This document shows positions 24,369 through 37,520 of a stretch of DNA of 64,000 nt, piece by piece. This stretch comes from Pontederia crassipes (lineage: Eukaryota; Streptophyta; Magnoliopsida; Commelinales; Pontederiaceae). Positions within the stretch are counted from its first letter, which is position 1. Each line of letters opens with the position of its first letter. The notes beneath the pieces are model-generated. The model saw only the letters and a program-made list of their open reading frames with translations, was not told the origin of the DNA and searched no databases. Where the stretch lies: positions 38,891,171 to 38,955,170 of the forward strand of contig CM060194.1 of the NCBI GenBank assembly GCA_030549335.1. Reading direction: 5' to 3'. The position numbers and the translations under genes were made by a program.

Positions 24369-25660
24369 GTGCACTACATAGATTCGGTTGAGAATCTAAC
24401 AGAATCTATGAACATATCTACTCAACAAACTTGCCCACCTCCACACGTCCAAGTCGGCAACGCTTCGAATTCCCTCCTCTTCACGATCTCCTACATCTCC
24501 CAATTCACCCACTCGTCGATCCTTTTACCCATAAAAATCACTCCAAATATCTTTAAACCCTTCTCTCCATTGACTATCATCCCTAGCTCATCCCTTCGAA
24601 AGCCGACCAGCAACGATGAAGTGCACGTAGTCATCCTCTCACTCCAACATAGAGAGTTCCTCAGAATCCATTCAACATTGTCTACATCCTGATGGTATTC
24701 TACGGAGACCTTCACGTATGAGGAGACTGGATGACAGTGAAGAAGCACTGCACATGGAAAATAGTCGGTGCAGAAAGTTCTCTTCCACTAGGTTCTTAGA
24801 CCTCTCTGTTCTTGAACCACTCGATTTTTTTGACGATGTTCAGATTCTATTACTCAGGGTACACTTGATGTCATTTTTCATGAAATGCTAGGACCTCTAC
24901 AAAGAGGTGACGGCTGAGTTCATCGGAATGATGTTCTACGTGCACCATGATGACGATGACGTGCCCGATCGCATCAACTTTTTCCTTTACAATCAACATT
25001 TTTCTTTAACTCTCGATACTTTCATTCGTGTCTTCAATCTTCCAAACTTTGGCCCCAGAACCTCTCCTCTCAACTTCCCTATTTTTGACGTTTGGTACCA
25101 GCTTATAGGGATACGTACTAATGATCTCTTTCAACTTGTCAGTGGTAACCTCAAAAATCCTATTTTTTTATGTCTCCACATCTTGCTCACCAATACAATC
25201 CTCATCCGCCCAATGACTACGACATGGATCTGGTATCCATGGATCAACTCTTCATCTTGTGGTGTCTCTTGACAAACTCGGAGATCAACCTTGCTGCCTT
25301 CCTCATGCAGACTATGCTTAAAGAGTCGACCTACGTATGTTGACCCAATTCTTTATGGCAATTTCATCTCCGTGTTTGCCGAACACCACCTATTTATGGG
25401 TGATGCCAAACACCTACCCGCCAAAAGCTTGCACTTGGAATTCCTAAGACATGAAGAAGTTCTTGTCACCACTAACGGCCAGCATTTTTGGCGACAGACA
25501 GACCTTATCGTGCTCCTCCCATTATCGGACCCTCAGAAGACAGGAATCCTAGAAGGCAAGAATTGGTGGATGGACAACTTCGTCCAAGTCTCAAGTCCAA
25601 TCCCAACATTACCTCCTTTTTTCGAGTCCATTCAACACCCATGAGCCCCGCCAGAATGAT
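24369..25660 (+). pseudogene. Athila env-like / ATHILA ORF-1 family relic
   Basis: Three open stretches (24369-24692, 24907-25272, 25291-25644) are interrupted by frame breaks. The middle one contains FFLYNQHFSLTLDTFIRVF and the third YVDPILYGNFISVFAEHH and LHLEFLRHEEVLV. These are hallmarks of the plant ATHILA ORF-1 family that sits after pol in Athila elements. The function of this protein is not established; it has been compared with env genes. Confidence 0.75.
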
Positions 25661-25661
25661 T

Positions 25662-28600
25662 CGAAAAACAATTGTTGCATCTTTTTTCCTCAGCACCAAC
25701 TTCTTCTCATCCCATACCAGTCACCCTATCCGACAAATTGAACATCCTTCCCGAGCATGTGACAAAGTTGGTGGAAGCTAACACCCATAGCTAAGAGGAC
25801 ATCCAAGCACTAAAAGACCAGCTGAACAACTTGGAACAACAAGGCTTCAACAATGTCAACAAAATCAAGGACATTGATGCCGTGCGAAATTTTGTCCCTT
25901 CGATGATATACAACAAGTCACAAATATATTGCTGGAGCTTGCACCTCCTCTGATCCCTCTTCATAGCATGATCGACACTGAAGATAGTGTCAAATTCAAA
26001 CTTAGGGGAGAGGGCAACAGGGTATATTTCTATTCCTTTCTCTTTACTTATTGATATCTACCAACCACTCAGAGTCACAAAATTTCAAATTCCATTTGTT
26101 GTTATGCATGAATATATTTCAATCCTTAACTACTTTGACTCTTTTATGATAATTCAACACAACCCAAAAATGAAATATTTGACTGATATTTGAGAAGTAG
26201 GAAAAGTTCTCACTCCCCTACAATTTCTAACCCTTTGCTTCTCTTCAAGACATGCTCAAGGATACCTTGCTAAATTGATGAGATTTGAAGTATTTCATGA
26301 TCATCATTCATTGCTTTAAGTGTTGGCTCATGGTTTGAAGAAAGTTACTAAGTGAAGTTTTAGATGCTTGACGACTAATCCTATTCATGCTCAAAAATTT
26401 TATTTTTATTTTGCTAAGCCCGTTAATAATTATATCATTGTTGAATGCTTCGGTCCAGTTAAGCTCAACAAAAGGATAAAGAAGTGAAATCAATGCAAAG
26501 AAAAAATGGCTTGTAGAGCCCTAGAAGGTACAAAAAGGGTGTATTCCAAAACCTGGGTGAGTCTTGGTGATTAGATCCGTAGGGATTCATGATTGACAAC
26601 CTAATGGCAACTGTCCTAGGATCTATAGATAAAAAACCCGCTACATAGATCACCTAGTGCACTATGAATAAACACATGAGTACTGGATCAATAAAAAGGA
26701 AATGCAATTAGTAAAAATGCAAGTCAATGAACAAAAGCCCATACTGCACTTGTGGATTCAGCCTTGATATTTTTATTTTCAGGCAATTATGTTTTACATG
26801 TTTTTTCAGAGCTGAATTTGAAGGAATTTAAAAATGTCTTGCACACACTTTCACTAAGCTCGGTCATTTGGAAAAGTGAAGAGGCACTTAACTAGTAAAT
26901 GTACAATCTGAATGCTGAGACAAATAGTTAGCAAAACAAGGTGGAAAAGAAAAAGTTATGCCATGGACATTGCTTGAGGACAAGCAAGCATCTAAGGTTG
27001 GGGGAGTTTGATCATCTCCTATTTTACTCATATTTATTGATAATCTACATATCAAAATTGTCACCTTCGAAAAATAGTTGTTGCACCTTCTTCCTCCTCA
27101 GCACCAACTCCTTCTCATCCTATACTAGTCACCCTATCAGACAAATTGAACATCCTTCTAGAGCAGGTGACTAAGCTGGTGGAAGCTAACACCCGTAGCT
27201 AAGAGGACATCAAAGCACTAAAAGACCATCTGAACAACTTGGAACAACAAGGCTTCAACAATGTCAACAAAATCAAGGACATTGAAGCTCGATGATATAC
27301 AACAAGTCATCAATAGATTGCTAGAGCTTGCACCTCCTCTGGTCCCTCTTCCTGGCATGATTGACACTGAGGACAGTGTTGAATTCAAGCTTAGGAGAGA
27401 GGGCAACATGGTACATTTCTATTCCTTTCTCTTTACTTATTACTATCTACCAGCCATTCAGAGTCACAAAATTTCAAATTCCATTTGTTGTTATGCATGA
27501 CAATATTTCAATCCTTACCTACTTTGACTCTTTTATGATAATTCAACACAACCTAAAAATGAAATATTTGATTAATATTTGAGAAGTAGGAAACGTTCTC
27601 ACTCCCCTATAATTTCTGACCCTTTGCTTCTCTTCAAGACATGCTCAAGGACACCTTGCTAAACTGATGAGATTTGAAGTATTTCATGATGACCATTCAT
27701 TGCTTTAAGTGTTGGGTCATGGCTTGAAGAAAGTTGCTAAGTGAGATGCTTGACGACTAATCTTATTCATGCTCAAAAATTTTATTTTTATTTTGCTAAG
27801 CTCGCTAATAATTATATCTTTGTCGAATGCTCTGGTGCAGTTAAGCTCAACAAAAGTATAAAGAAGTGAAATCAATGCAAAAAAAAAGGGTGTGTATTCC
27901 AAAACCTAGGTGAGTCTTGGTGATTAGATCCGTATGGAACCTAATGGCAACTGCCCTAGGATCTATCGATAAAAAACCTGCTACATAAATCACCTAGTGC
28001 ACTATGAATAAACACATGAGTACTGGATCAATAAAAAGGAAATGCAATTAGTAAAAATGCAAGTCAATGAACAAAAGCCCATACTGCACTTGTGGATTCA
28101 GCCTTGATATTTTTATTTTCAGGCAATTATGTTTTACATGTTTTTTCAGAGCTGAATTTGAAGGAATTTAAAAATGTCTTGCACACACTTTCACTAAGCT
28201 CGGTCATTTGGAAAAGTGAAGAGGCACTTAACTAGTAAATGTACAATCTGAATGCTGAGACAAATAGTTAGCAAAACAAGGTGGAAAAGAAAAAGTTATG
28301 CCATGGACATTGCTTGAGGACAAGCAAGCATCTAAGGTTGGGGGAGTTTGATCATCTCCTATTTTACTCATATTTATTGATAATCTACATATCAAAATTG
28401 TCACCTTCGAAAAATAGTTGTTGCACCTTCTTCCTCCTCAGCACCAACTCCTTCTCATCCTATACTAGTCACCCTATCAGACAAATTGAACATCCTTCTA
28501 GAGCAGGTGACTAAGCTGGTGGAAGCTAACACCCGTAGCTAAGAGGACATCAAAGCACTAAAAGACCATCTGAACAACTTGGAACAACAAGGCTTCAACA

Positions 28601-31600
28601 ATGTCAACAAAATCAAGGACATTGAAGCTCGATGATATACAACAAGTCATCAATAGATTGCTAGAGCTTGCACCTCCTCTGGTCCCTCTTCCTGGCATGA
28701 TTGACACTGAGGACAGTGTTGAATTCAAGCTTAGGAGAGAGGGCAACATGGTACATTTCTATTCCTTTCTCTTTACTTATTACTATCTACCAGCCATTCA
28801 GAGTCACAAAATTTCAAATTCCATTTGTTGTTATGCATGACAATATTTCAATCCTTACCTACTTTGACTCTTTTATGATAATTCAACACAACCTAAAAAT
28901 GAAATATTTGATTAATATTTGAGAAGTAGGAAACGTTCTCACTCCCCTATAATTTCTGACCCTTTGCTTCTCTTCAAGACATGCTCAAGGACACCTTGCT
29001 AAACTGATGAGATTTGAAGTATTTCATGATGACCATTCATTGCTTTAAGTGTTGGGTCATGGCTTGAAGAAAGTTGCTAAGTGAAGTTTTAGATGCTTGA
29101 CGACTAATCTTATTCATGCTCAAAAATTTTATTTTTATTTTGCTAAGCTCGCTAATAATTATATCTTTGTAGAAAAAAAAAGGCGTGTATTCCAAAACCT
29201 AGGTGAGTCTTGGTGATTAGATTCGTATGGAACCTAATGGCAACTGCCCTAGGATCTATCGATAAAAAACCTGCTACATAGATCACCTAGTGCACTATGG
29301 ATAATCACATGAGTACTGGATCAATAAAAAGGAAATGCAATTAGTAAAAATGCAAGTCAATGAACAAAAGCCCATACTGCACTTGTGGATTCAGCCTTGA
29401 TATTTTTATTTTCAGGCAATTATGTTTTACATGTTTTTTCAGAGCTGAATTTGAAGGAATTTAAAAATGTCTTGCACACAATTTCACTAAGCTCGGTCAT
29501 TTGGAAAAGTGAAGAGGCACTTAACGAATGTACAATCTGAATGTTGAGACAAGTAGTTAGCAAAACAAGGTGGAAAAGAAAAAGTTATGCCATGGACATT
29601 GCTTGAGGACAAGTAAGCACTTAAGGTTGGGGGAGTTTGATCATCTCCTATTTTACTCATATTTATTGTTAATCTACATATCAAAATTGTTACATTAGAA
29701 AAATAGTTGTTGGATCTTCTTCCTCCACAGCTCCAACTCCTTCTCATCCCATACCAGTCACCCTATCTGACAAATTGAACATCCTTCTAGTGCAGGTGAT
29801 TAAGCTGGTGGAAGCTAACACCTGTAGCTAAGAGGACATCCAAGCACTAAAAGACCAGTTGAACAACTTGGAACAACGATGCTTCAACAATGTCAACAAA
29901 ATCCAGGACATTGAAGCTCGATGATTTACAAGTCACCAATAGATTGTTGGAGCTTGCACCTCCTCTGGTCCCTCTTCCTAGCATGATCGACACTGAGGAC
30001 AGTGTCGTCAAGCTTAGGGGAAAGGGCGACATGGTACATTTCTATTCATTTCTCTTTACTTATCGCCAGCCATTCAGAGTCACAAAATTTCAAATTCCAT
30101 TTGTTGTTATGCATGACAATATTTCAATCCTTACCTACTTTGACTCTTTTAAGATAATTCAACACAACCTAAAAATGAAATATTTGATTAATATTTGAGA
30201 AGTAGGAAAAGTTCTCACTCCCCTATAATTTCTGACCCTTTGCTTCTCTTCAAGACATGCTCAAGGACACCTTGCTAAACTGATGAGATTTGAAGTATTT
30301 CATGATGACCATTCATTGCTTTAAGTGTTGGGTCATGGCTTGAAGAAAGTTGCTAAGTGAAGTTTTAGATGCTTGACGACTAATCTTATTCATGCTCAAA
30401 AATTTTATTTTTATTTTGCTAAGCTCGCTAATAATTATATCTTTGTTGAATGCTCTGGTGCAGTTAAGCTCAACAAAAGTATAAAGAAGTGAAATCAATG
30501 CAAAAAAAGGGTGTGTATTCCAAAACTAGGTGAGTCTTGGTGATTAGATCCGTATGGAACCTAATGGCAACTGCCCTAGGATCTATCGATAAAAAACCTG
30601 CTACATAGATCACCTAGTGCACTATGGATAATCATATGAGTACTGGATCAATAAAAAGGAAATGCAATTAGTAAAAATGCAAGTCAATGAACAAAAGCCC
30701 ATACTGCACTTGTGGATTCAACCTTGATATTTTTATTTTCAGACAATTATGTTTTACATGTTTTTTCAGAGCTGAATTTGAAGGAATTTAAAAATGTCTT
30801 GCACACACTTTCACTAAGCTCGGTCATTTGGAAAAGTGAAGAGGCACTTAACGAATGTACAATCTGAATGTTGAGACAAGTAGTTAGCAAAACAAGGTGG
30901 AAAAGAAAAAGTTATGCCATGGACATTGCTTGAGGACAAGTAAGCACTTAAGGTTGGGGGAGTTTGATCATCTCCTATTTTACTCATATTTATTGTTAAT
31001 CTACATATCAAAATTGTTACATTCGAAAAATAGTTGTTGGATCTTCTTCCTCCACAGCTCCAACTCCTTATCATCCCATACCAGTCACCCTATCTGACAA
31101 ATTGAACATCCTTCTAATGCAGGTGACTAAGCTGGTGGAAGCTAACACCTGTAGCTAAGAGGACATCCAAGCACTAAAAGACCAGTTGAACAACTTGGAA
31201 CAACAATGCTTCAACAATGTCAACAAAATCCAGGACATTAAAGCTCGATGATTTACAAGTCACCAATAGATTGTTGGAGCTTGCACCTCCTCTGGTCCCT
31301 CTTCCTAGCATGATCGACACTGAGGACAGTGTCGAATTCAAGTTTAGGGGAAAGGGCGACATGGTACATTTCTATTCATTTCTCTTTACTTATCGCCAGC
31401 CATTCAGAGTCAAAAAATTTCAAATTCCATTTGTTGTTATGCATGACAATATTTCAATCCTTACCTACTTTGACTCTTTTATGATAATTCAACACAACCT
31501 AAAAATGAAATATTTGATTAATATTTGAGAAGTAGGAAAAGTTCTCACTCCCCTATAATTTCTGACCCTTTGCTTCTCTTCAAGACATGCTCAAGGACAC

Positions 31601-33704
31601 CTTGCTAAACTGATGAGATTTGAAGTATTTCATGATGACCATTCATTGCTTTAAGTGTTGGGTCATGACTTGAAGAAAGTTGCTAAGTGAAGTTTTAGAT
31701 GCTTGACGACTAATCTTATTCATGCTCAAAAATTTTATTTTTATTTTGCTAAGCTCGCTAATAATTATATCTTTGTTGAATGCTCTGGTGCAGTTAAGCT
31801 CAACGAAAGTATAAAGAAGTGAAATCAATGCAAAAAAAAGAGGGCTGGTAGAGCCCTAGAAGGTACAAAAAGGGTGTATTCCAAAACCTAAATGAGTCTT
31901 GGTGATTAGATCCGTATGGAACCTAATGGCAACTGCCCTAGGATCTATCGATAAAAAACCCGCTACATAGATCACCTAGTGCACTATGGATAATCACATG
32001 AGTACTGGATCAATGAAAAGGAAATGCAATTAGTAAAAATGCAAGTCAATGAACAAAAGCCCATACTGCACTTGTGGATTCAGCCTTGATATTTTTATTT
32101 TCAGGCAATTATGTTTTACTTGTTTTTTCAGAGCTGAATTTGAAGGATTTTAAAAATGTTTTGCACCTAAACACTTTCACTAAGCTCGGTCATTTGAAAA
32201 AGTAAAGAGGCACTTAACTAGTGAATGTACAATCTGAATGTTGAGACAAGTAGTTAGCAAAACAAGGTGGAAAAGAAAAAGTTATGCCATGGACATTGCT
32301 TGAGGACAAGTAAGCACTTAAGGTTGGGGGAGTTTGATCATCTCCTATTTTACTCATATTTATTGATAGCATACATATCAAAATTGTCACCTTCGAAAAA
32401 TAGTTGTTGCATCTTCTTCCTCCTCAGCACCAACTCCTTATCATCCTATACCAGTCACCCTATCTGACAAATTGAACATCCTTCTAGAGCAGGTGACTAA
32501 GCTGGTGGAAGCGAACACCCGTAGCTATGAGGACATCAAAGCACTAAAAGACCAACTGAACAACTTGGAACAACAATGCTTCAATAATGTCAACAAAATC
32601 CAGGTCATTGAAGCTCGATGATTTACAATAAGTCACCAATAGATTGCTAGAGCTTGCACCTCCTATGGTCCCTCTTCTTGGCATGATCGACACTGAGGAT
32701 AGTGTCGAATTCAAGCTTAGGGAAAAGGGCAACATGGTACATTTCTATTCATTTCTTTTTATGTCTACCAGCCATTCAAAGTCACAAAATTTCAAATTCC
32801 ATTTGTTGTTATGCATGAAAATATTTCAATCCTTACCTACTTTGACTCTTTGATGATAATTCAACACGACATAAAAATGAAATATTTGATTGATATTTGA
32901 GAAGTAGGAAAAGTTCTCACTCCCCTACAATTTCTGACCCTTTTCTTGTCTTCAAGACATGCTCAAGGACACCTTGCTAAACTGATGAGATTTGAAGTAT
33001 TTCATGATGACCATTCATTGCTTTAAGTGTTGGGTCATGGCTTGAAGAAAGTTGCTAAGTGAATTTTTAGATGCTTGACGACTAATCCTATTCATGCTAA
33101 AAAAATTTATTTATTTTTGCTAAGCCCGCTAATAATTATATCTTTATTGAATGCTCCTGTGTAGTTAAGCTCAACAAAAGTATAAAGATGTGAAATCAAT
33201 GCAAAGAAAAGAGGGCTGGTAGAGTCTTGGTGAGTCTTCCAAAACCTAGGTGAGTCTTGGCGATTAGAATCGTAAGGGTTAATGCTTGACAACCTAATGG
33301 CAACTGCCCTAGGATCTATCGATCAAAAACTCACTACATAGATCACCTAGTGCACTATGGATAATCACATGAGTACCGGATCAATGAAAAGGAAATGCAA
33401 TTAGTAAAAATGCAAGTAAATGAACAAAAGCCCATACTGCACTTGTGGATTCAACCTTGATATTTTTATTTTCAGGCAATTATGTTTTACTTTCTTTTCA
33501 AAGCTGAATTTGGAGGAATTTAAAAATGTCTTGCACCTAAACACTTTCACTAAGCTCGGTCATTTGGAAAAGTGAAAAGGCATTTAACTAGTGAATGTAC
33601 AATCTGAATGATGAGAAAAGTAGTTAGCAAAATAGGGCGGAAAAGAAAAAGTTATGCTATGGACATTGCTTGAGGACAAGCAAGCATCTAAGGTTGGGTG
33701 AGTT
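25662..33704 (+). repeat. Six-unit tandem array of env-like C-terminus + 3' UTR + polypurine tract + LTR head
   Basis: Unit starts (CGAAAAA..AGTTGTTG or a variant) lie at 25662, 27068, 28408, 29697, 31024 and 32394, so periods are about 1.29-1.41 kb. Each unit contains a short coiled-coil frame (LSDKLNILLEQVTKLVEAN, then DQLNNLEQQ), untranslated sequence, and GAGGACAAGCAAGCA followed by the polypurine tract AAGGTTGGGGGAG. The first five units end with exactly 59 bp of the LTR start (heads at 27009, 28349, 29638, 30965 and 32335). The sixth runs into the real 3' LTR at 33705. The second and third units, and stretches of the first, are nearly identical, so amplification occurred in steps. Short ORFs repeated on both strands are by-products. 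Confidence 0.93.
33691..33704 (+). other. Polypurine tract before the 3' LTR
   Basis: AAGGTTGGGTGAGTT immediately precedes TGATCATC, matching the AAGGTTGGGGGAG tract of the internal units with one G-to-T change. It would prime plus-strand synthesis. Confidence 0.75.
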
Positions 33705-34822
33705 TGATCATCTCCTATTTTACTCATATTTATTGATAATTTAGATATCAAAATTGACACCTTTGCATTGAAACTTTGTTTAAATTTATAAAAAGGAGAC
33801 ATTATATGATCTTTTTTAACTAGTCTCTCGAACTAACTACTTTTTGAATTTCGAATTCTAATAGGAAAAGAGGATGAGATAAAAGACCCAAGTTTGAACA
33901 AGAAAAGGGGTAGTGCAAGAGAAAAGAGAAAAAGAGTCATCCGGAAAAAAAGACTGCGAGGATAAGGAAGAAAATGCAGAGAAACATTCTGATCTCATCA
34001 ATGCCTATGTTTGGCTAAACTTTAATTCCTTTTGTGGTGTAATTGTGTGAATGTTGTGGTTTTAGTTTCTCATTAGTCGTACTGCTAGACATTTGATTGA
34101 TTATGCTTTTATTTTGACTGTAAGTGTTTTAAATATGTTTAATTTTTATTTGATCGAGAGATTTATTCTTGCTTATATCTTGTCTCATTCGAGATAAGGG
34201 ATAGATCATACAATCTCTTGCAATTTCTTATTAGCATTTTTTTTATTAACTCTAAGCAACTGAGAAGCCCATCTTAATACTATTACGAGGCGAGAGTCCA
34301 TAATAATAATTGGTTGTCTTGGATTTGTTTTAATTTTCCGGATTGGAATCATAAATTTACATTCCATTGATCGAGAGATCAATCTTTGATATGATTAGGA
34401 TGGGAGATAAATTAATCCGCTAATTTGAATTCATTTATTGGCTTATCCCCTAATACTCGGAGAGAGGTCAACGAGTGAAGGGGAAGGAGTGCTTGGTTTT
34501 CAATATAAGTATCGAGATATCATTTACTTCATAAGAGAAATTAGAAATCATAGCATTGACCAATTCATCACAAAGGAGCTTTTCTTTCTAATTTCCAGTA
34601 TTTCAGTTATTTGTTTCTTTACTCTACTTTTTTCTTTTAATTTCATGACAACTCTCGAGATATAAATAGGTTAGTAATTCGATCTAAGTCAACGAAGTTA
34701 CAACACTCGTAATTTCTACTCGACCTATATATTTGCAGTAGCATGGACTCCAGAGTATTTTAACTATGATTCAAAGAATATTTAGTCGGTTTGAGAGATC
34801 ACAACTTCTAAAGTTCACATCA
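33705..34822 (+). repeat. 3' LTR of the Athila element, 1118 bp
   Basis: It starts TGATCATCTCC and ends GTTCACATCA, followed by the GATTT target duplication. It matches the two halves of the 5' LTR throughout, with scattered substitutions. Its first 59 bp match the internal LTR heads better than the 5' LTR does (for example CATCTCC against CACCTCC). Confidence 0.95.
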
Positions 34823-34827
34823 GATTT

Positions 34828-35812
34828 TCAACGATCTTATTGTGTGCAACCAAACCTTCAACCTTTTCAAAAAGTTGTTTGACATTGTCATTCTGGACTT
34901 CCTGCTGCTTAAGCATATTTTGCATCATTTTCTCTAGCGCGACAATCCCTGAAGACTCTAGTGGAGCGAGTAATGTTAACTGCTGAGGAGGAGTGAGATA
35001 ATTGCATTGTTGGGTTGGATTGTTTGTTCAGGAGTTGATATGGTTGTAGTCCTTGCCCAAGTTGCGCTTGGTTTTGCGTTGGGCTAGCATAGTTGTTCCT
35101 TCCATATGAGAAGTTCGGATGATTTTGAGTTCTCATCCAATGTTGTCTCTGGCTTTGCTGAGCTCCGATTGCATTTGGAAAGTATAGAGTTATCGCATTA
35201 GCTTGATCATGCATCTGGGCATTGACAATTTCTCCACTCAACCCGGGGCAATCAAAGTACATATGGTCGGATGATTGGCATAGTCTGCATGTTGCTCGAG
35301 GTATTAGATAAGGGTTCGATACTCCTGATTCCAAAGCAAAAATGTCAACTAACGGGTTCACTTTCTACATAGCCTTCTTTACAATTTCTTCAATTTGTAT
35401 CAAAATTGTGTCCCAACTTCCGTTTGCTGAAGTTTTTGGCTCCTCTAACTTTGCTCTATTCTGCCTTTATTGTTGAAGTCAATTTCTGAAATTCTGTGCA
35501 ACTTTCTATATCAGCTCATATTCCACATTTGCATTCTTTTCCATGAACATTCCTTATGCTGCTGAATCTAGGCAAGTCTTGGATTCCACAATTAAGCCAC
35601 TATAGAATGTCTTTACTATGATCCACTTTTGAAAATCATGATGCGGGCAGAACCTAATCATGCTAGTGTAACATTCTCAAGCATCGTGTAGAGGTTCTTT
35701 GTCATATTGATAGAAGGAGGTAATCTTATTCCTAATTTCGTTTCCTGGTGGAAGAAAAGCTGACACTGAGTGATCCCATGTCCTGATTGTGTTGGGTGTT
35801 ACTAATCGTATC
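34828..35812 (-). pseudogene. Antisense Athila-type gag relic, proximal part
   Basis: On the minus strand, capsid segments (ITSFYQYDKEPLHDA, then CPHHDFQKWIIVKTFYSG at about 35730-35600) are followed by a zinc knuckle CRLCQSSDHMYFDC (CX2CX4HX4C, about 35295-35254) and a Gln/Asn-rich linker. After a frameshift near 35020 the frame ends LEKMMQNMLKQQEVQ and VEGLVAHNKIVEN, ending at the insertion site. It continues at 15647 beyond the 19-kb insertion. This is the older host element into which the plus-strand Athila jumped. Stops and frame changes are present upstream of 35361. Confidence 0.85.
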
Positions 35813-37520
35813 CACACAAGAATGTCACGTTCGATGGTGTCCCTTCGATGGTATCTTATAGGTCTAACAAGAATGTCACATTTTGTGTTTCACAAAGAGA
35901 AGATGGGCGATTGAGCTTTGAATGGAATGCATTACGACGACTGAGAATCGGTCAAGGATATGCTGGTGAATGCGGCGATGACATCGCATACCTTGTCCCA
36001 CCCCAAAATCTTGAGATTGTCATAGTAGACAGAAAGGTAGGGGAAGCCATAGTAGGAGGATATAAGAGAGGAGAGGAGTGCAAGTAGGAGGTGAGAAAGG
36101 CGATGACCGTAGGAGGCGGGAACGAAGATGGCTCCTAGGATTGAGTCCAGAGGGGATGGAAGGAGAGGCCTCTGCAGGCGGCATGGAGCTCTTGTGTGCA
36201 GAAGAGAGTGAGTAGGAAGGAGGCGTCGGGGCTGCATGGAACATGTTAGCACAAAAGAAAAGGATCAGGGAGAGTGGTAATGAATAGTTGAGACACAACC
36301 CACAAAGTCAGCTGAATGTAGTGAAAAAAAAAAAGAAAATAAACTTGGAGGTAAGTGTATTGATTAAATCAGAAACAAACGAGTAGAATTACCCTGTGCA
36401 ATCCGTTAGTATAGTTGTTGTGTTTTGATATGTTAATATAAACTATGTTGGTTCCAGCTTTCTTATCACCATTGTTAATATAAAGGTTTGCGAGAATGTT
36501 CCTAACCCTCATTGAAGCAATTTACATGAACAATATAAGAAAGTTTATGTACACCATATAAAACTTCTACTAATAAGGAATATAATTCATTTTATAACTA
36601 GGACATATAAAACTTCAACACATGCATGAAATTGTGTAATTGGATCTTTAGAAGTATCACTATGTGATCGCAGTGTTTCAATTTTCTAAGGAATTGCTAA
36701 CAAATGGTTATGTTCTTCACGAAATTTTTTGACAAATCATTTTTATCCTTTCCTTCGCTAATGACCGCAATCTATCTGTTGTTCTCTTATTCTTTTCACA
36801 TCGGGCCCAACATTTTATTTCATATATTTGTGACCTTCCTTAGAACAAACATATATTATACATGCAAACTTTCTTTTTTCATCAAACTTCAGATGAAATG
36901 GCTTTCATATAGAAAAATCAATTCTCCTACGATACAAATTATAAATTTTATATTTTGCATCATCCATATCAAATTAATGTCATTCTAATGATAGTTTTGC
37001 ATCCAACGGTATGAGAATGTTCCTGGAAGCAATTTACATGACAAGAAAGTTTATGCATACAGCATAAAACTTCTACTAATAAGGAATATAATTCATTTTA
37101 TAACTAGGAGATACAAAACTTCAACACATACTTTTTTTGGCACCTATCGTTGAGGGAATTTGCTCGTCGCTTATGTGAGACAAATATTCAAGATGACATT
37201 AGGCCAACAAGTGTTATTTCGAGCATTAGGCAAAAAAAAATTTAAAAATTGCATATGATGAATCATTCATATGTGTCAATCATGAGGTGAATCATTCACA
37301 AACATGATATGATAGTGTATTGTGATGAATCATAAAATTCTATGAATTCATAAACATTAAAAGATAACCTAATATGAGATCTTAATTTAACAATAATTAC
37401 AACCAATTTACAATTTTTTAAGAAGAGCAACATTGTCCCATATCTTCAATGGTGTCCTTCTAGGACTAACAAGAATGTAACTTTTTGTGTTTCACAAAGA
37501 GAAGATGAGAAGATGTCCCA
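35813..37520. repeat. Intergenic repeat debris with two internal direct repeats
   Basis: The phrase CTAACAAGAATGTCACATTT with its TTTCACAAAGAGAAGATG continuation (35864-35907) recurs diverged at 37467-37510. A second pair, about 36492-36630 and 37012-37135, shares AAAACTTCTACTAATAAGG and the following 50 bp nearly unchanged. These suggest parts of one older element duplicated about 0.5 and 1.6 kb apart. Short overlapping ORFs at 35930-36300 show no recognisable domain. Confidence 0.55.

Larger units (their letters stand above)
15653..34822 (+). mobile_element. Athila-lineage Ty3/gypsy LTR retrotransposon, full length, defective
   Basis: The 5' LTR (15653-19016, with a nested insertion) and 3' LTR (33705-34822) both run TGATCA...ATCA. 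The element is flanked by GATTT at 15648-15652 and 34823-34827, a 5-bp target duplication. A primer-binding site follows the 5' LTR and a polypurine tract precedes the 3' LTR. Relics of gag, protease, reverse transcriptase, RNase H, integrase and an Athila env-like ORF appear in that order. All coding regions contain stops or frameshifts. LTR divergence is several percent by eye, so the insertion is old. Removing the nested LTR and its duplicated target gives LTRs of about 1115 and 1118 bp. The 3' third is inflated by a tandem array. Confidence 0.95.

Noticed and set aside
26941..31528. Identical small proteins of 60-100 aa repeated along the plus and minus strands
   Set aside because: They are by-products of the tandem array in the Athila 3' region; only the short coiled-coil frame has any relation to the env-like protein.
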